Source: Oscheius onirici (lineage: Eukaryota; Nematoda; Chromadorea; Rhabditida; Rhabditidae). Taken from it: a DNA stretch of 64,000 bases. The stretch's first letter is position 1. Each line of letters begins with the position of its first letter. Under the pieces are notes generated by a model that worked only from the letters and a program-made list of their open reading frames with translations, did no database searches and was not told the DNA's origin. The stretch spans positions 2,232,001-2,296,000 of the forward strand of contig OW051471.1 of assembly GCA_932521025.1 (NCBI GenBank), given 5' to 3'. Position numbers and translations under genes: made by a program. Positions 1 through 9,533 of the stretch are shown here, piece after piece.

Positions 1-526
1 GCTACGGTTGCCGGTCCTCAGGAGAAGAAGAGAGCCGAAGAACTGTTTCAGAGAGTCCGAATTGTGACGGATGGAGTCAGTGAGAGGGCGAGAGACATGC
101 TACCGACTGAGAGGATATCTGATCGGTGCAAGGTGGGTTCTTTTCTTTGGGCCACGATAAATAGTTAATTTTTTCTCCCTTTCTGATCAGTCTAATTTGA
201 TTTTCCTAACGTTTTTTCTCCTAACGCTGTATTTTTTTTACCTTTTTTATTTTCCTAACCCTGTAACATCCCGAAAATTTAGCATTTCTTGTATGCTTTT
301 CCTGAAACAAGAACTTTTTTTTTTGAGTCGATTGAACGTGAATCTCAAAAATGCCAATTTTCAGACCATATTTGGAACAGGTGATGCCCATAAGGCCATA
401 ACAGCCACAGCTAACAAGCACCTCGTCAGTTCAGCTCTCTCCCAAGGCGTCTCCTTCGACGTCATCATTCATCCGTCCAGAGCCCTGAGTGAAAAGAAGG
501 AGATTGACTATCTTGGTCCCCGTTGA
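1..526 (+). CDS. 3' end of an unrecognised protein (two exons, 5' part outside window)
   Basis: Two exons join in frame. Exon 1-132 is open from the window edge and ends CAAG/gtgggt. An intron of about 230 nt ends in ttttcag, and exon 365-526 runs to a TGA stop. The visible part is about 97 residues, charged and probably soluble, with no membrane segment. Exon 2 starts TIFGTGDAHKA and contains SALSQGVSFDVIIHPSRAL; the C-terminus is DYLGPR. I do not recognise the family. Codon usage and the clean splice pair make it a real coding end. The following 500 bases contain no gene on this strand. Confidence 0.6.
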
Positions 527-1054
527 ATCATTAGGGTCATCTTATATCGGTTTCCAAGCCTGGTTTATATTATTTTGACGGGTTCACGCCTTTTCTTAAA
601 CCTGCCAATACAAATTGTGATTGAACTGTGGACAGATAAATTTCTTCGTCTCTCTCAAAGTGTTTTCCTTAGACGGTCAGCACTACCTTGGATGAGATCA
701 TTGATGAGTTTTCATCAGTTTTTGTTTCATGATCTGCGTATAACAGAATCGACGCCAAAAATGGTGTTCCAGCTGTGTTCTTATACGATGTATCGAAAAC
801 TGAATAGTTAGAGTTATGCTATAAGAGAATAGGAATAATATGATTGGAGGAACAACAACCGAACAGTACAAGAACATATGTGAAGTGTTGCAATTAGCCC
901 GATGCATAACAGCCTTTTGTGGTTGCGATTCCGAAAATAAATTTGAAATTTGGACGGGGTATGTTGTACAAATTGAAGAAACAAGCTCAATTCCGGTTAT
1001 ATCTTATAGTTGAAACAGAAAACTCAGATAGTTTTTCAGTTGATTACTCTCAAG
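527..1054. other. Intergenic, no gene seen
   Basis: AT-rich sequence downstream of the first gene. Short open frames here have no splice signals or recognisable motifs. Nothing else seen. Confidence 0.5.
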
Positions 1055-1243
1055 TATAGTCTGTTCAAAATGTAGAGAGCATTTTTTGAATTGGCCCGCG
1101 CTTTTTCATTGATTGAGTATCCAACATTTACATGCTGCAACGTGCTACGCAGCTAAATTCCTGCCATATTGATTTGAAAATTGTTCTAAGAAGAAAGCGC
1201 GGGCCAATTCAAAAAATGCTCTCTACATTTTGAACAGACTATA
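1055..1243. mobile_element. MITE with about 47-bp terminal inverted repeats and TA ends
   Basis: The left end starts TATAGTCTGTTCAAAATG and the right end finishes with its exact reverse complement at 1243. The repeat arms extend to the shared GGCCCGCGC motif (about 1055-1101 and 1192-1243). The interior is about 90 bp and non-coding. TA at both tips suggests a Tc1/mariner-type target. A diverged single arm occurs at about 54670-54720. Confidence 0.75.
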
Positions 1244-1390
1244 GGAGTGTGCGAAAGTTCCGTATACCCAATAGTAGCGCGCCAACTAATAGGAGATATA
1301 GGATACGCAGGAAGATTTGGAAATTGTGTATCAGCGCATAATGAAGTTGGTACGCATTCATGGCGGCTTATCGGGCATACGGATCTTTTA
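1244..1390. mobile_element. Degenerate copy of the GTGTGCGAAAGT hAT-type MITE
   Basis: The sequence resembles the reverse complement of the element at 48860-49041: it shares GTGTGCGAAAGT, CCGTATAC, TAGCGCGCCAACT and a GATACGCA block in the same order. It directly abuts the TA-type MITE, so the latter may have inserted at its edge. Confidence 0.55.
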
Positions 1391-2051
1391 CCAGTTTTAT
1401 AAAGTCTTTGACCCGATCTGTAATTTTTTTTATCTATCACAGCTTGTTTTCAACATAAAAAAGTTCAATCTTTTACGTAAGTGTCCCGATCCTCTCTGTT
1501 CTGCTGTCCCTGCAGTAATGAAAACGATTACTCACCAGAGTATCCCTTCTTACTTCAATGCATTTTCTGTATCCAAACAACAAAGAGACTCTGTTTCCAT
1601 ATCCTGTTGAACAAATCATAAAAAGTACTGTTGCAGAGGTGTTAAGCAGTGTACCGGAGGTGAGCCATCATCGTCTCCTGCGGCACCACTACTTAGCACT
1701 TCATTTATCTGCTCATTGATCAGTAGAGAAGAGACGAGAATACTGTTACAGGAAAAGCGCCGATGGCTTTTCTAGCCAGCCAACAGGTGGACTAACAGAG
1801 TTGGCCAGCTGGGCAGACGACGGCTGGATGATACAGAGCGGAAGCCCAGTTGCCAGCACACACAGAGGAGAATATAGCCCCTATTTGGTGGAAGTGTAAA
1901 TACTGGACAGGAGAGGGCACGTAATGGGTTAGGATATGCAACGACCTGTCACTGGAATCTTGAGAGTCTTCATACTGAATCTCTCTCTCTTTTGAACTAT
2001 TCTAGATCGTTCTCCAATCTTCTGTCCCTCTTCGAGTTTTTTGATACAAGG
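1391..2051. other. Intergenic, no gene seen
   Basis: No reading frame with splice support on either strand. It ends at the outer border of the inverted duplication. Confidence 0.4.
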
Positions 2052-3639
2052 TTCCTAGCGCTGTATTGAAGACAAAAAGAAAAAAAACTGCATCACGGAA
2101 TCTATCCAAGTCACTTCTAAGTATACTTTTGGTCTAACTTTTTTATTTTTGCGTGCGTAAGCGTGCCGAGAGTAAGAGAGATTTCAGCACGTAGCCTTCC
2201 ATCGATTCGAAAGCATTTCTAATAGAACTATCAGCTATCATAGAGATCATTATGAAAGAAAGGCTACTTTATGCTCTTGGCCAATCATTCTGCTGCTGTT
2301 CTCGTCTATTTGAGCTACTTGTGACAGTCCATCGGAAGATCTTGTCCCTCATAACTTTTCTACTCATTCAGTAGTCCACAGGTTCCGACAATAGCCGACG
2401 AAGGGGTCCGCGATGAGAGTCTCTAAACTGATAAGAGACAAAGAGATAAAGGGACAGAGGGATAGAAGGACATGATGACCTAACTGATGAAGAACCGGGC
2501 AGTTGATCGAAGGCGTCGGCAAATTCAAGAGAGAATCGGAAAGAGCAGGTAGTTTGGGAGATAGTCAAAAGTTTTCCAGGTTTTCGAGTGTCGGTGGTGT
2601 CGCTAATGAACTTCAAGACTCCATCTTCGAGTCCAAAAACTCATTCTCCAGTAAACTTTGGCTCGATAGTTATTTTGTTCTATTCATCGCTGTCTGAGCT
2701 TCAAAATGATACCGAACTAAGTCAGAAAGTTGCAACGTTGGCTTCACGCCGTTCTCATTTTCTGTTCAGTCCGAAGAACTTGATAACTTCCTAGATTTTA
2801 CATGACATACCTTCTAGAATATTCTTCAGGTCGATTCCTCAACGAATCTTGTCAGTCAGTTCAAAAACTTCTCGCAAAAGTTCTCATTGAAGGCGATTCT
2901 GGGAGATGACAGACTGGAAGTTACTGAGGTAGGTAGACAGAGAGACTCGGTTCTGCCTTTGTCAAAGGCGAGAATTGAGTAGCAAAGTCGAGTTCTGGGC
3001 AGAGAGCCAAAGGACCTTTCTTGGTCCCATAGCTTGCATCTAAAAAAAACTTTTATTCCGGCGCCATTGTTACTGGAAGATGGTTTCAACATTTGCATTT
3101 ATGTTTATGGGCTAGCCACTTTGTCACTCCGATTTTGATAAATGGCATCCTGAATTTTAGACAGTTAGTGGTATAGTCTATTTCCAAAGAATAGGGACAC
3201 CAAATCAATTCTGACAGTCCCGTTGTGTGTACGCATATAAACAGGGGAAATCAGACTACTTCGTGGCGGGATTGTTACTAGAAGATGGTTTCAAGAAGAG
3301 AGGATGGATCCATGAACAAGAAGAATGGTCTAAAAGGAGATGACCAAGGAACAAAAATATCAAGGGACTCCACTGAGCGTTTATTGGCTCAATCTTCATT
3401 ATAGAAGTCGTCTAGCTTCCATCGGTTGTTGCTGTCCTTCTTCTCTCGAACCTTCTTGTTGGTCGGGCTGTCCTCGGTCGGCGAGTTCTTGGGAGCATTC
3501 GGAGTACCTCTTTGAGTGATGGCATAGTCGAGGGCTTCTCCGACAGCGTCGTTCTCTTCAGGTCTCGTAGGGGCCGGTGTCGGAGACAGATTCTGAGCTT
3601 GGTCCTCCAGAGCGCGACGTTCCTTCTCCTGCTGAAGAG
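2052..3639. repeat. Left arm of a 1588-bp inverted duplication
   Basis: This arm is the reverse complement of 18955-20542. Both arms count to 1588 bp and every stretch compared was identical, including three matching reading frames. The outer border is at TTCCTAGCGCTG (2052) and the inner border at CTGAAGAG (3639). The outermost 80 bp resemble a third, diverged copy at about 7265-7345, so that edge contains a dispersed repeat. No target-site duplication is visible outside the arms. Confidence 0.9.
3389..3639 (-). pseudogene. Truncated duplicate of the 3' exon of the gene at 18.6-19.2 kb
   Basis: The minus-strand frame encodes the same C-terminus as the plus-strand exon ending at 19205 (LQQEKERRALEDQAQ to WKLDDFYNED, stop). 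Homology stops at the duplication border. The plus-strand copy continues upstream in frame with DLENVSRA, while this copy runs at once into unrelated DNA, so it is most likely a non-functional 3' fragment carried by the duplicated arm. Confidence 0.7.
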
Positions 3640-3688
3640 AAGTCATTTCTCAACGGATTTTGCTCAAATTTGGACAGGTAATACTTAA

Positions 3689-3831
3689 CATGATCTGGAT
3701 CTGTGAAAAAGTGGATCCTTTGAAGAACAAGGGATTTGTCTTTGCCCTGCGTTATACTGACCGGACAAAAAGAGAACAATATCTCCTACAAAAGCCAAAT
3801 CCTCATCTTTTCTCATAGGATCATTCATTTA
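3689..3831 (-). repeat. Dispersed repeat family R1, copy 1
   Basis: It runs from GGATCTGTGAAAAAGTGGAT, through a CCGGACAAAAAGAGAACAAT block, to a CTTTTCTCATAGGATCA end. The same order of blocks occurs at 7622-7800, 18112-18310, 38868-39031, 39278-39385 and, as two inverted arms, at 31358-31786. Short frames inside these copies are by-products of the repeat. Confidence 0.75.
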
Positions 3832-4224
3832 TTGTCTGTTCCACAAACCGTAGAAGAGTGAGGAGAGAGTGCTGTCGAGTTAGGGACAAGAGTTGAAAAA
3901 GACGTTTTTCATTGGGAGAGAATCCAGTTGTTTTTCTTCGGTTTCTTATTCTACTCGTTGTATCAGAAATCAAGAAGTCAACTAGTTCCCTTTGCTACCA
4001 GATGTGATAAGAACATCAGAAAAATTTCTGTAACTGAAATCCCGTAACAGTTTTGTAACTGGACACAAACTTCTTCCAAAACAGCCTACAAAACAGACTA
4101 ACAATAAGAGTCAAACCCACAACAGTTTCTTGCCTCTAAAAATAACGTGCAGTATCGTTGACCGCTGTTCGCTAGGTCATCTATTTTAAAATGCGCTACC
4201 GTCTGTGTGTGTGTGAAGCTGAGA

Positions 4225-4335
4225 TTTGTGGCTCGTGTATTACAAGCGTTTAGTGCGCCGTGCGCGTGACCAGGGTTCGATCCCCGCCGGGGACTATATT
4301 TTTTTGCTTTGTATTTTTGAGTTCCAAATGATGAT
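4225..4335 (+). mobile_element. tRNA-derived SINE-like element
   Basis: A degenerate tRNA head carries a TGGCTCGTGTATTACAAG A-box-like segment and a perfect B-box core GGGTTCGATCCCC near 4272. Its tail contains ATATTTTTTTGCTT followed by TTTTGAGT, matching the tails of the SINEs at about 27280 and 52350. Acceptor and anticodon stems do not form a proper cloverleaf, so it is not a functional tRNA gene. Confidence 0.55.
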
Positions 4336-4439
4336 AACAAGTGCGTGCATGTGTGATTTTTTCTTCTTTTTCATGTTTTGTACTTTTGGCAGGCGAGGTG
4401 TAAGTCAACGGGTCGACCAATCGGTCAACCACGAAATTC

Positions 4440-5406
4440 ATTGTCGAAATTCATAGAATTTACAAATAATGATTCACCCATACACTAGGAAAAAGTGGTG
4501 GTGATCGGTCGCTGTCCGGTCTCACATTTACCGGATCAGACAAAGACCGTACCGCACCGATGTATCGCACCGACAACAGAAAGACCGGATCGATACCAGA
4601 CCAGGACCTGTCTGAAAGTGTGTGATGCTTGAAAATGATTTCTTACAATCAAGCATTTAAGGCTGTTGTTCTTAGTTACGACATATATCCCCACCTTTCG
4701 ATACCGTTTTAAGTCCAATAATGCTGGGCGTAGAGGTGTGATCCGTATCGTAAATCAAAATTCTAAAAGATACGCCCTCTGAGATAGACTTAGTTATACC
4801 TCTATCCAAAATTTCAGAGGAAAATTCGCAAAAATGAGCCCGCAAATCGCGAACAACCGCGGACGCGGGACATTTTGAAAACTCGGTTTTTTGCCTAACT
4901 TTTTAGGATTTTGACTTATCGACTTGAAAATAAGGCTCTAGGGGTAACTTTTTACGCTGAATCCGATGGAATAGGTCCCGGAACCTGAAATTACTTTTGG
5001 CGCGTTCTGCGCGCGATTTTAGGCTAAATGCGTTCTGCGCTAGTGGGAGGCAAAGCCAAATCCACCGATAACCAGTCTGACTCAACCAATGACAAGTTAC
5101 AACAAGTCTGAGACGCTACTGCTCTTATCAGAAGTGACAAGAAATAATTGGAAAACCCCGAATTTGCTGTAAAAAACATTTTTCTAGCGTTGTATCTTTC
5201 TTTACTAAAGTGCAATGTTGTCCGTCCGTCTGTCTGTAGTGGTGGGTCGGTAGTCTTCATGCCCGATTTCAGATCGGGCATAAAAACTCGCTTTTGGGCA
5301 TAAAGAACCATCCCTAATTTCCGCGACTGTAGAATATTATGATCTTTTGGAGTCGCTGTCAGAAACTTTATGATGAGTACTCTTACAACGTGCAAAACTG
5401 TCACAT
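4440..5406. other. No gene; repeat remnants
   Basis: It includes a TTTACTAAAGTGCAATGTTG/TCCGTCCGTCTGTCTG segment (about 5195-5240) that recurs inverted near 17830-17880. A long minus-strand frame here is repeat read-through below the MULE-like gene. Confidence 0.4.
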
Positions 5407-6127
5407 TCAAATTGTCTTCCTGGATGTGAATCGTGACATGTCTTGCAGCCACTCTTCCATATATTCTCTTGTGCAGATGTTGGTTGCAATTCGCATTCCT
5501 ATGTTTTGAAACTGTTGTTTGAGATGAGCTACTTTGGCGGTTTCATTCTTTTCGGGCTTATCAAGCTCCCCGCCCTAAAATGGGTTACTAGTTTCAGACT
5601 AATGAAATAACTTACTAGTAGCATACGCTCGAGTTCGAAATATCTGACGAAAGTTATGTTTCGAATGAATTCAACAATATTTTCCAGAGATGTGTTCTCA
5701 TCTGTATGATCTTTCAATTTGCTGTAAACAAAAGTTATTTTGGTTATTTATCCACAAACCTGTGATATCTCTCAGCTATATTCGTTGTTCGATTCCTTTC
5801 TTGACATGTTTATTTCACATACCGTAGAAAGACTCTTTCATCCATGTATCTTTAAAGTATGTGATGTATGTAGCAAACTGTTCGTGACCAGGTGTTTTTG
5901 GTGGTATCGGATTGTTTAAAACCCCAGAACTCATGATCAGATTCTAAACAATTTCCTATATGTATGCCGAATACAATTACCTACCATTGGCAGAAAGACT
6001 AGCCCTCTCAACTTGTCGTGCCACTTGAAGAGGTTGTTGTCGGTATCCAAGAAGGCCTGGATCACCGCTACTCTTCTTCTGTTGAGAGCAATTACAAAAT
6101 GTACATCCCCATAGTTTTCTTGAACCA
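5407..6127 (-). CDS. MULE-transposase-derived protein, C-terminal part
   Basis: Five exons join in phase: about 6127-5985, 5943-5823, 5795/5799-5760, 5721-5616 and 5574-5407 (stop). The product starts near GDVHFVIALNRRRVAVIQ and contains DTDNNLFKWHDKLRGLVF and an ITYFKDTWMKES helix followed by NRTTNIAERYHSKLK. The last two blocks have the layout of the conserved end of MULE-type transposase domains (aromatic-W block, then R-T-N-N-x-x-E-x-x-H). The remaining tail is helical and ends RFTSRKTI. No 5' catalytic half is seen upstream, because the innexin fragment begins within about 130 bp on the other strand. It may be a host gene derived from a transposase or a decaying transposon; intact splicing of four introns favours the former. 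The exon 2-3 intron is only 23-27 nt depending on the acceptor. Confidence 0.6.
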
Positions 6128-6257
6128 AAAGATCGGGAGTCCAGGTTAGTCACAAGGCCCACCTCTCTTACAATTGTGCAGATTTTGATGTTGACAACAG
6201 GATTTTCATCGTGAAGAAAGAACGCGAAGACCGGCGCTTATCTGAGGATGGACCTCT

Positions 6258-7072
6258 TTGCACCTGATTGAAGACTTTGGATATTGGGTCATCCCAAAGG
6301 CGGATCAAAGAGGAAAGAACCTCACCAGAGCCCAGATAGCAATCAAGATTTTCAACATGATTATCCTTTCAATACTTCTATTCAGTATCTATTACGGAAC
6401 AATTGGCGAACGATCCATCCAGTGGCCGGTATGTCTTTTGCCAGAACTATTAACCCCCACTTTCTTACAGATAGACGAAAATGTTGTTTTCACTATTTTT
6501 CCATCGGCTGCATACTGTTTTCCTCAAGTCGAATTTAAAGGTATTCGTGAGCAACCGCGCCTCAGCTGTACTCTGCGAAGAAACCATTTCAATGCCAGAA
6601 TGTTCGTCTACCTGTGGTGAGATTTACTGGAGATCGAAACTATTTTACATTTACAGTGCTGTTTTCTTGGTAGCCTTGCTTATTTCCATCTGTGACTTTA
6701 TTTGGACGTGCTTCTCTTCAATACGGTTCCGAAATAGAGTCCGCATACTCTGCAGAAAGAAGAATAGGCGAAGCGGAAAGAGAACACTTCATCGCCAGTT
6801 ATCTCTTCAAAGGTGATTTTGCATAGTTGAAACATCTTTCGCTCTTTTTAGATGGCTGTTTTGTTCTCGAACTTATTGATCACCATCTTGGTGATTTGGC
6901 CGCCATGATAGTCGTGGTAAAACTCTTCGAGAAGTACAGGAAAATTGAAAAAGGTAAAGCTGCTTCCGAAATGTTTGGTTTTGTGAAGAAAGAAGAAAAT
7001 AATGAACACGAAGAAACTGCTCAAAACGAAGAGAATGTCCGAAAAGAAGTGGTGGTGTCCGCGCAGTTGTAG
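6258..7072 (+). pseudogene. Innexin (gap-junction protein), 5'-truncated with a probable frameshift
   Basis: Exons 6258-6428, 6471-6616, 6657 to about 6814 and 6852-7072. The first encodes a cytoplasmic lead-in (KADQRGKNLTRAQI) and a hydrophobic membrane segment (IKIFNMIILSILLFSIYYGT). The next gives the second extracellular loop with two cysteines and PRLSCTLRRNHFNARMFVY, then the fourth membrane segment VFLVALLISICDFIW. The C-terminal tail carries the innexin-typical YLFKDGCFVLELI. Between RFRNRV and the EREHFIASYLF helix the reading frame must shift by one, with no splice site to explain it. The signature N-terminal half (first two membrane segments, first cysteine loop) is missing; the space upstream is occupied by the oppositely oriented MULE-derived gene. 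Probably a broken gene. Confidence 0.65.
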
Positions 7073-7075
7073 AGA

Positions 7076-7345
7076 CTAGCGTAAAATGTCAAGTTTTGTC
7101 ATGTTAATCTTTTATCCAACGAGATAGTTTTTTGAGGGAACGCGTCTTGTGGAATCTAAACTATCTAAAGCGCAATCGTGTTTGGTAATCAAAACATGGA
7201 CAGAGTTGTTATTTACGTGAGCGCCGCAGGCGCAAGGGCGGCGAAAGCCTTCGTAGACGGCTGGTTGAAGACAAAAAGGGAAAAAACTGCATCACGGAAA
7301 CTATCCAATTCACTTCCAAGTATGCTTTTGGGCATAACTTTTTTA
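7076..7345. repeat. Two dispersed-repeat fragments
   Basis: About 7076-7150 (GAGACTAGCGTAAAATGTCA ... CGAGATAGTTTTTTG) recurs inverted at about 17758-17825. About 7265-7345 (GAAGACAAAAAGG ... ACTGCATCACGGAA ... AAGTATGCTTTTGG) is a diverged copy of the outer edge of both inverted-duplication arms. Confidence 0.6.
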
Positions 7346-7396
7346 TTTTTCAACCAAATGTCAGAGATACTAATCCTCCCCCCCCCTCCGAACAGT

Positions 7397-7615
7397 GTCA
7401 TGCCTCTAAAAATAACGTGCAGTTACATGGACCGCTAAACATTGTTCACTAGCTCATTTTTGAATGTTGGTCAAACTTGTGGTTTTCTTCTATGTTACAG
7501 TCAGGATTTCTGGAACAGAGGAACGCTAAACATTGTTTACTAGGTAATTTTGGGATGTGGGTCAAACTTATAAGGTTCTTCTCTTCGATCTTACAGTCAG
7601 GGTTTCTGGAGCTGG
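7397..7615. repeat. Duplicated block with CGCTAAACATTGTT start
   Basis: Two imperfect copies lie in tandem (about 7432-7518 and 7527-7613). Each runs from GCTAAACATTGTT through CTAG and a GGTCAAACTT block to TTACAGTCAGG(A/G)TTTCTGGA. Related pieces, inverted, are at about 4095-4195 and 39040-39145. The leading ATGCCTCTAAAAATAACGTG also occurs near 18564. It is probably part of a larger decayed transposon. Confidence 0.55.
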
Positions 7616-7621
7616 CTATAA

Positions 7622-7800
7622 AACAGTGATCCTATGAGAAAAGACGAGGATTTGACTTTTGTAAGAGCTATTGTTCCCTTTTTGTCCAGTTGCGTAGTTC
7701 ACACAAAAGTATTATTCTCTTTTGTCCGGTCGAATTCAGTAAAACAAGGGGCAAAGGCAAATCCCTTTCTCTTCAAAGAATCCACTTTTTCACAGATCCA
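7622..7800 (+). repeat. Dispersed repeat family R1, copy 2
   Basis: Inverted relative to copy 1: it starts GTGATCCTATGAGAAAAGAC and ends TTTTTCACAGATCCAG. It lies just downstream of the WDR83 stop codon on the opposite side. Confidence 0.7.
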
Positions 7801-7921
7801 GTTGTTTTTTGTTTTATTCAGCGCGTATATGCTCCGCTTGATCGATGATTTTGATTGCTCGTCTCTAGTTATTGTTCCTAGAACAAATATACTTTCGAAC
7901 TGATGAAAATAATCAACTTTA

Positions 7922-9361
7922 CTAAACAAAATCGTCGTCATTCTTCGGCACCCAGAGGAACATCATCTGTCCCGCTGCTGTAAGAAGATGCTGCTTTTTC
8001 GGATGGGCTGACAGCGAATGGACGACGTTGGACGGATGTTCGAGTCGGGCCATAACGGAACATTCCAGCAAACTACAAATTTTAGGCTAAAAATGGGGGG
8101 GGGGGGGAACATACTTGTAAATATAGACGTGACCATCTTCAGATCCTGTGGCCAGATGTTCCATTGAGGCCAGGGCACAGCTGTCGATTTTGTATTCACT
8201 GTTTATGTGGCCTTTGTACCTAAAAATGGATTTTTCTAGGCAAAAAAAAACCGAAATTACGTGGTCAAATTCTTGCCATTGCTCTTGTCCATCAATCTCA
8301 GATGACCGTCCTGTGTTGAGGCGAGAATACAGTTGCCGTCCGGGGTAAAGTGGACCGAATTGACGCTTTCTCCAATGAAATCTACAGTCATGGTCCCGTC
8401 ACGAATACTGTAGGTACGGTAACTGCAATCGGCCGATCCGGCGACAATTTCGTGACCGTTGACGTCGATTGACAGCACAGAGTCGGTGGCTTCATTGAAA
8501 ATCTGAAAAATCGGGGGTTTAGAATCTGTTTTTGATGTTTATAGCTTGAAAAATATATTCTGGCCACCACAGTTAGACTAATGTGGCTGTTATGGCCGCC
8601 ACAGTTAGCCAGCTGATCTCACCTGAATCGGCTTTTCTGTCCTAGCCCGGTTATCGAAAACTTGCATCGTATTGTCCATACTGCCACTGAAAACGACATT
8701 TGACTCTTCGTTGAACGCGACACAGTTCACTTTTGCTAAAATTACACTTTTAGAAGAAGTTTTGAAAAATGTACCGCCATGTGTTCGCCATCTCCTCAGC
8801 TGCTTTCCAGTCTCGACATCTATCACAGTGACGGCTTTGTCAGCTCCGCCGATGGCAATATTGCTGTTGTCTGACGAGGAGGCGGCATCGAAAATCTGAA
8901 AAAATGAGTTTTTGTTTTCGCTTAGGTTTTTTCTTTGAGATTTCAGTTTTCTTTTTGTTTCAAAATCTATATAATAGGAAATGTGATCTCGGAAGGCGTT
9001 GCTTGACTCTTTACTTCTCGAAAATGTCATTTTCCTAGTTTTGAGATTGTTTTGATTGATGTGGAGGGTACAGTCGAAGAGGCCTAACATTTGTGGCTCG
9101 CTTTGGCGATATTTTGATTTCTGCCAGAAAAAAATGAGCATACCTCATTTCCCGTTCCGGTATACGTCTTCAGAAGGCTTCCCTTGAGCGGATTCCATAA
9201 TTTGACTGTTTTGTCGCTGCCACACGTCAGACAGTAGTTTCCATCGACTAAATTTGGGTTTTTAGAAATACACAGCACAAAAACATACCGTTATATCTAA
9301 CAGCTCGAACGGCGCCCTGTTTGCAGTCGACGGCCTTCACTCTCCTTTCTGGAAGCGCCAT
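7922..9361 (-). CDS. WDR83: WDR83/MORG1 WD40-repeat scaffold protein
   Basis: Seven exons (9361-9289, 9247-9144, 8895-8775, 8735-8623, 8502-8261, 8219-8115, 8072-7922) join in phase into about 300 residues, the usual length of this family. The start MALPERRVKAVDC and the block VDGNYCLTCGSDKTVKLWNP near residue 25 match WDR83 closely; later exons continue the seven-blade propeller (GGADKAVTVIDVETGK, KVNCVAFNEE, LRLMDKSNGK, YKGHINSEYK). WDR83 is known as a cytoplasmic scaffold of MAPK signalling and as a spliceosome-associated protein. A TTTTTTTCCAG acceptor lies 6 nt before the ATG, fitting trans-splicing, and the gene is the last of a tight co-oriented group. Introns 2 and 4 carry copies of the GC-rich module described at 11932-12055. 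Confidence 0.92.
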
Positions 9362-9365
9362 TTAT

Positions 9366-9380
9366 CTCTGGAAAAAAAGC
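9366..9380 (-). promoter_or_regulatory. Putative trans-splice acceptor of WDR83
   Basis: Minus-strand TTTTTTTCCAG followed by six bases and the ATG. There is no upstream donor in the short gap to the previous gene, so a spliced-leader acceptor is the simplest reading. Confidence 0.55.
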
Positions 9381-9533
9381 TAAAATGTTGTTTTTAACTA
9401 AAGAGGCATGTTTACTGGACAAACCGCTAAAAATAACCAAAATCAAAGACAGAGACAGACATTTTATTCGAGATCGTTTGACGTTAGGTACAAATATGGA
9501 GAAATTGGCAAGATTAGTGGAAAAATATACAGG

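Noticed and set aside
4225-4335. True tRNA gene
   Set aside because: Good B box but no seven-base-pair acceptor stem and no proper anticodon arm; a SINE-type tail follows. The same reasoning applies at 15734, 23600, 27124, 36720 and 52203.
7634-7903. Small proteins starting MRKDEDLTFV and similar in several places
   Set aside because: They are translations of the R1 dispersed repeat and recur wherever it occurs.
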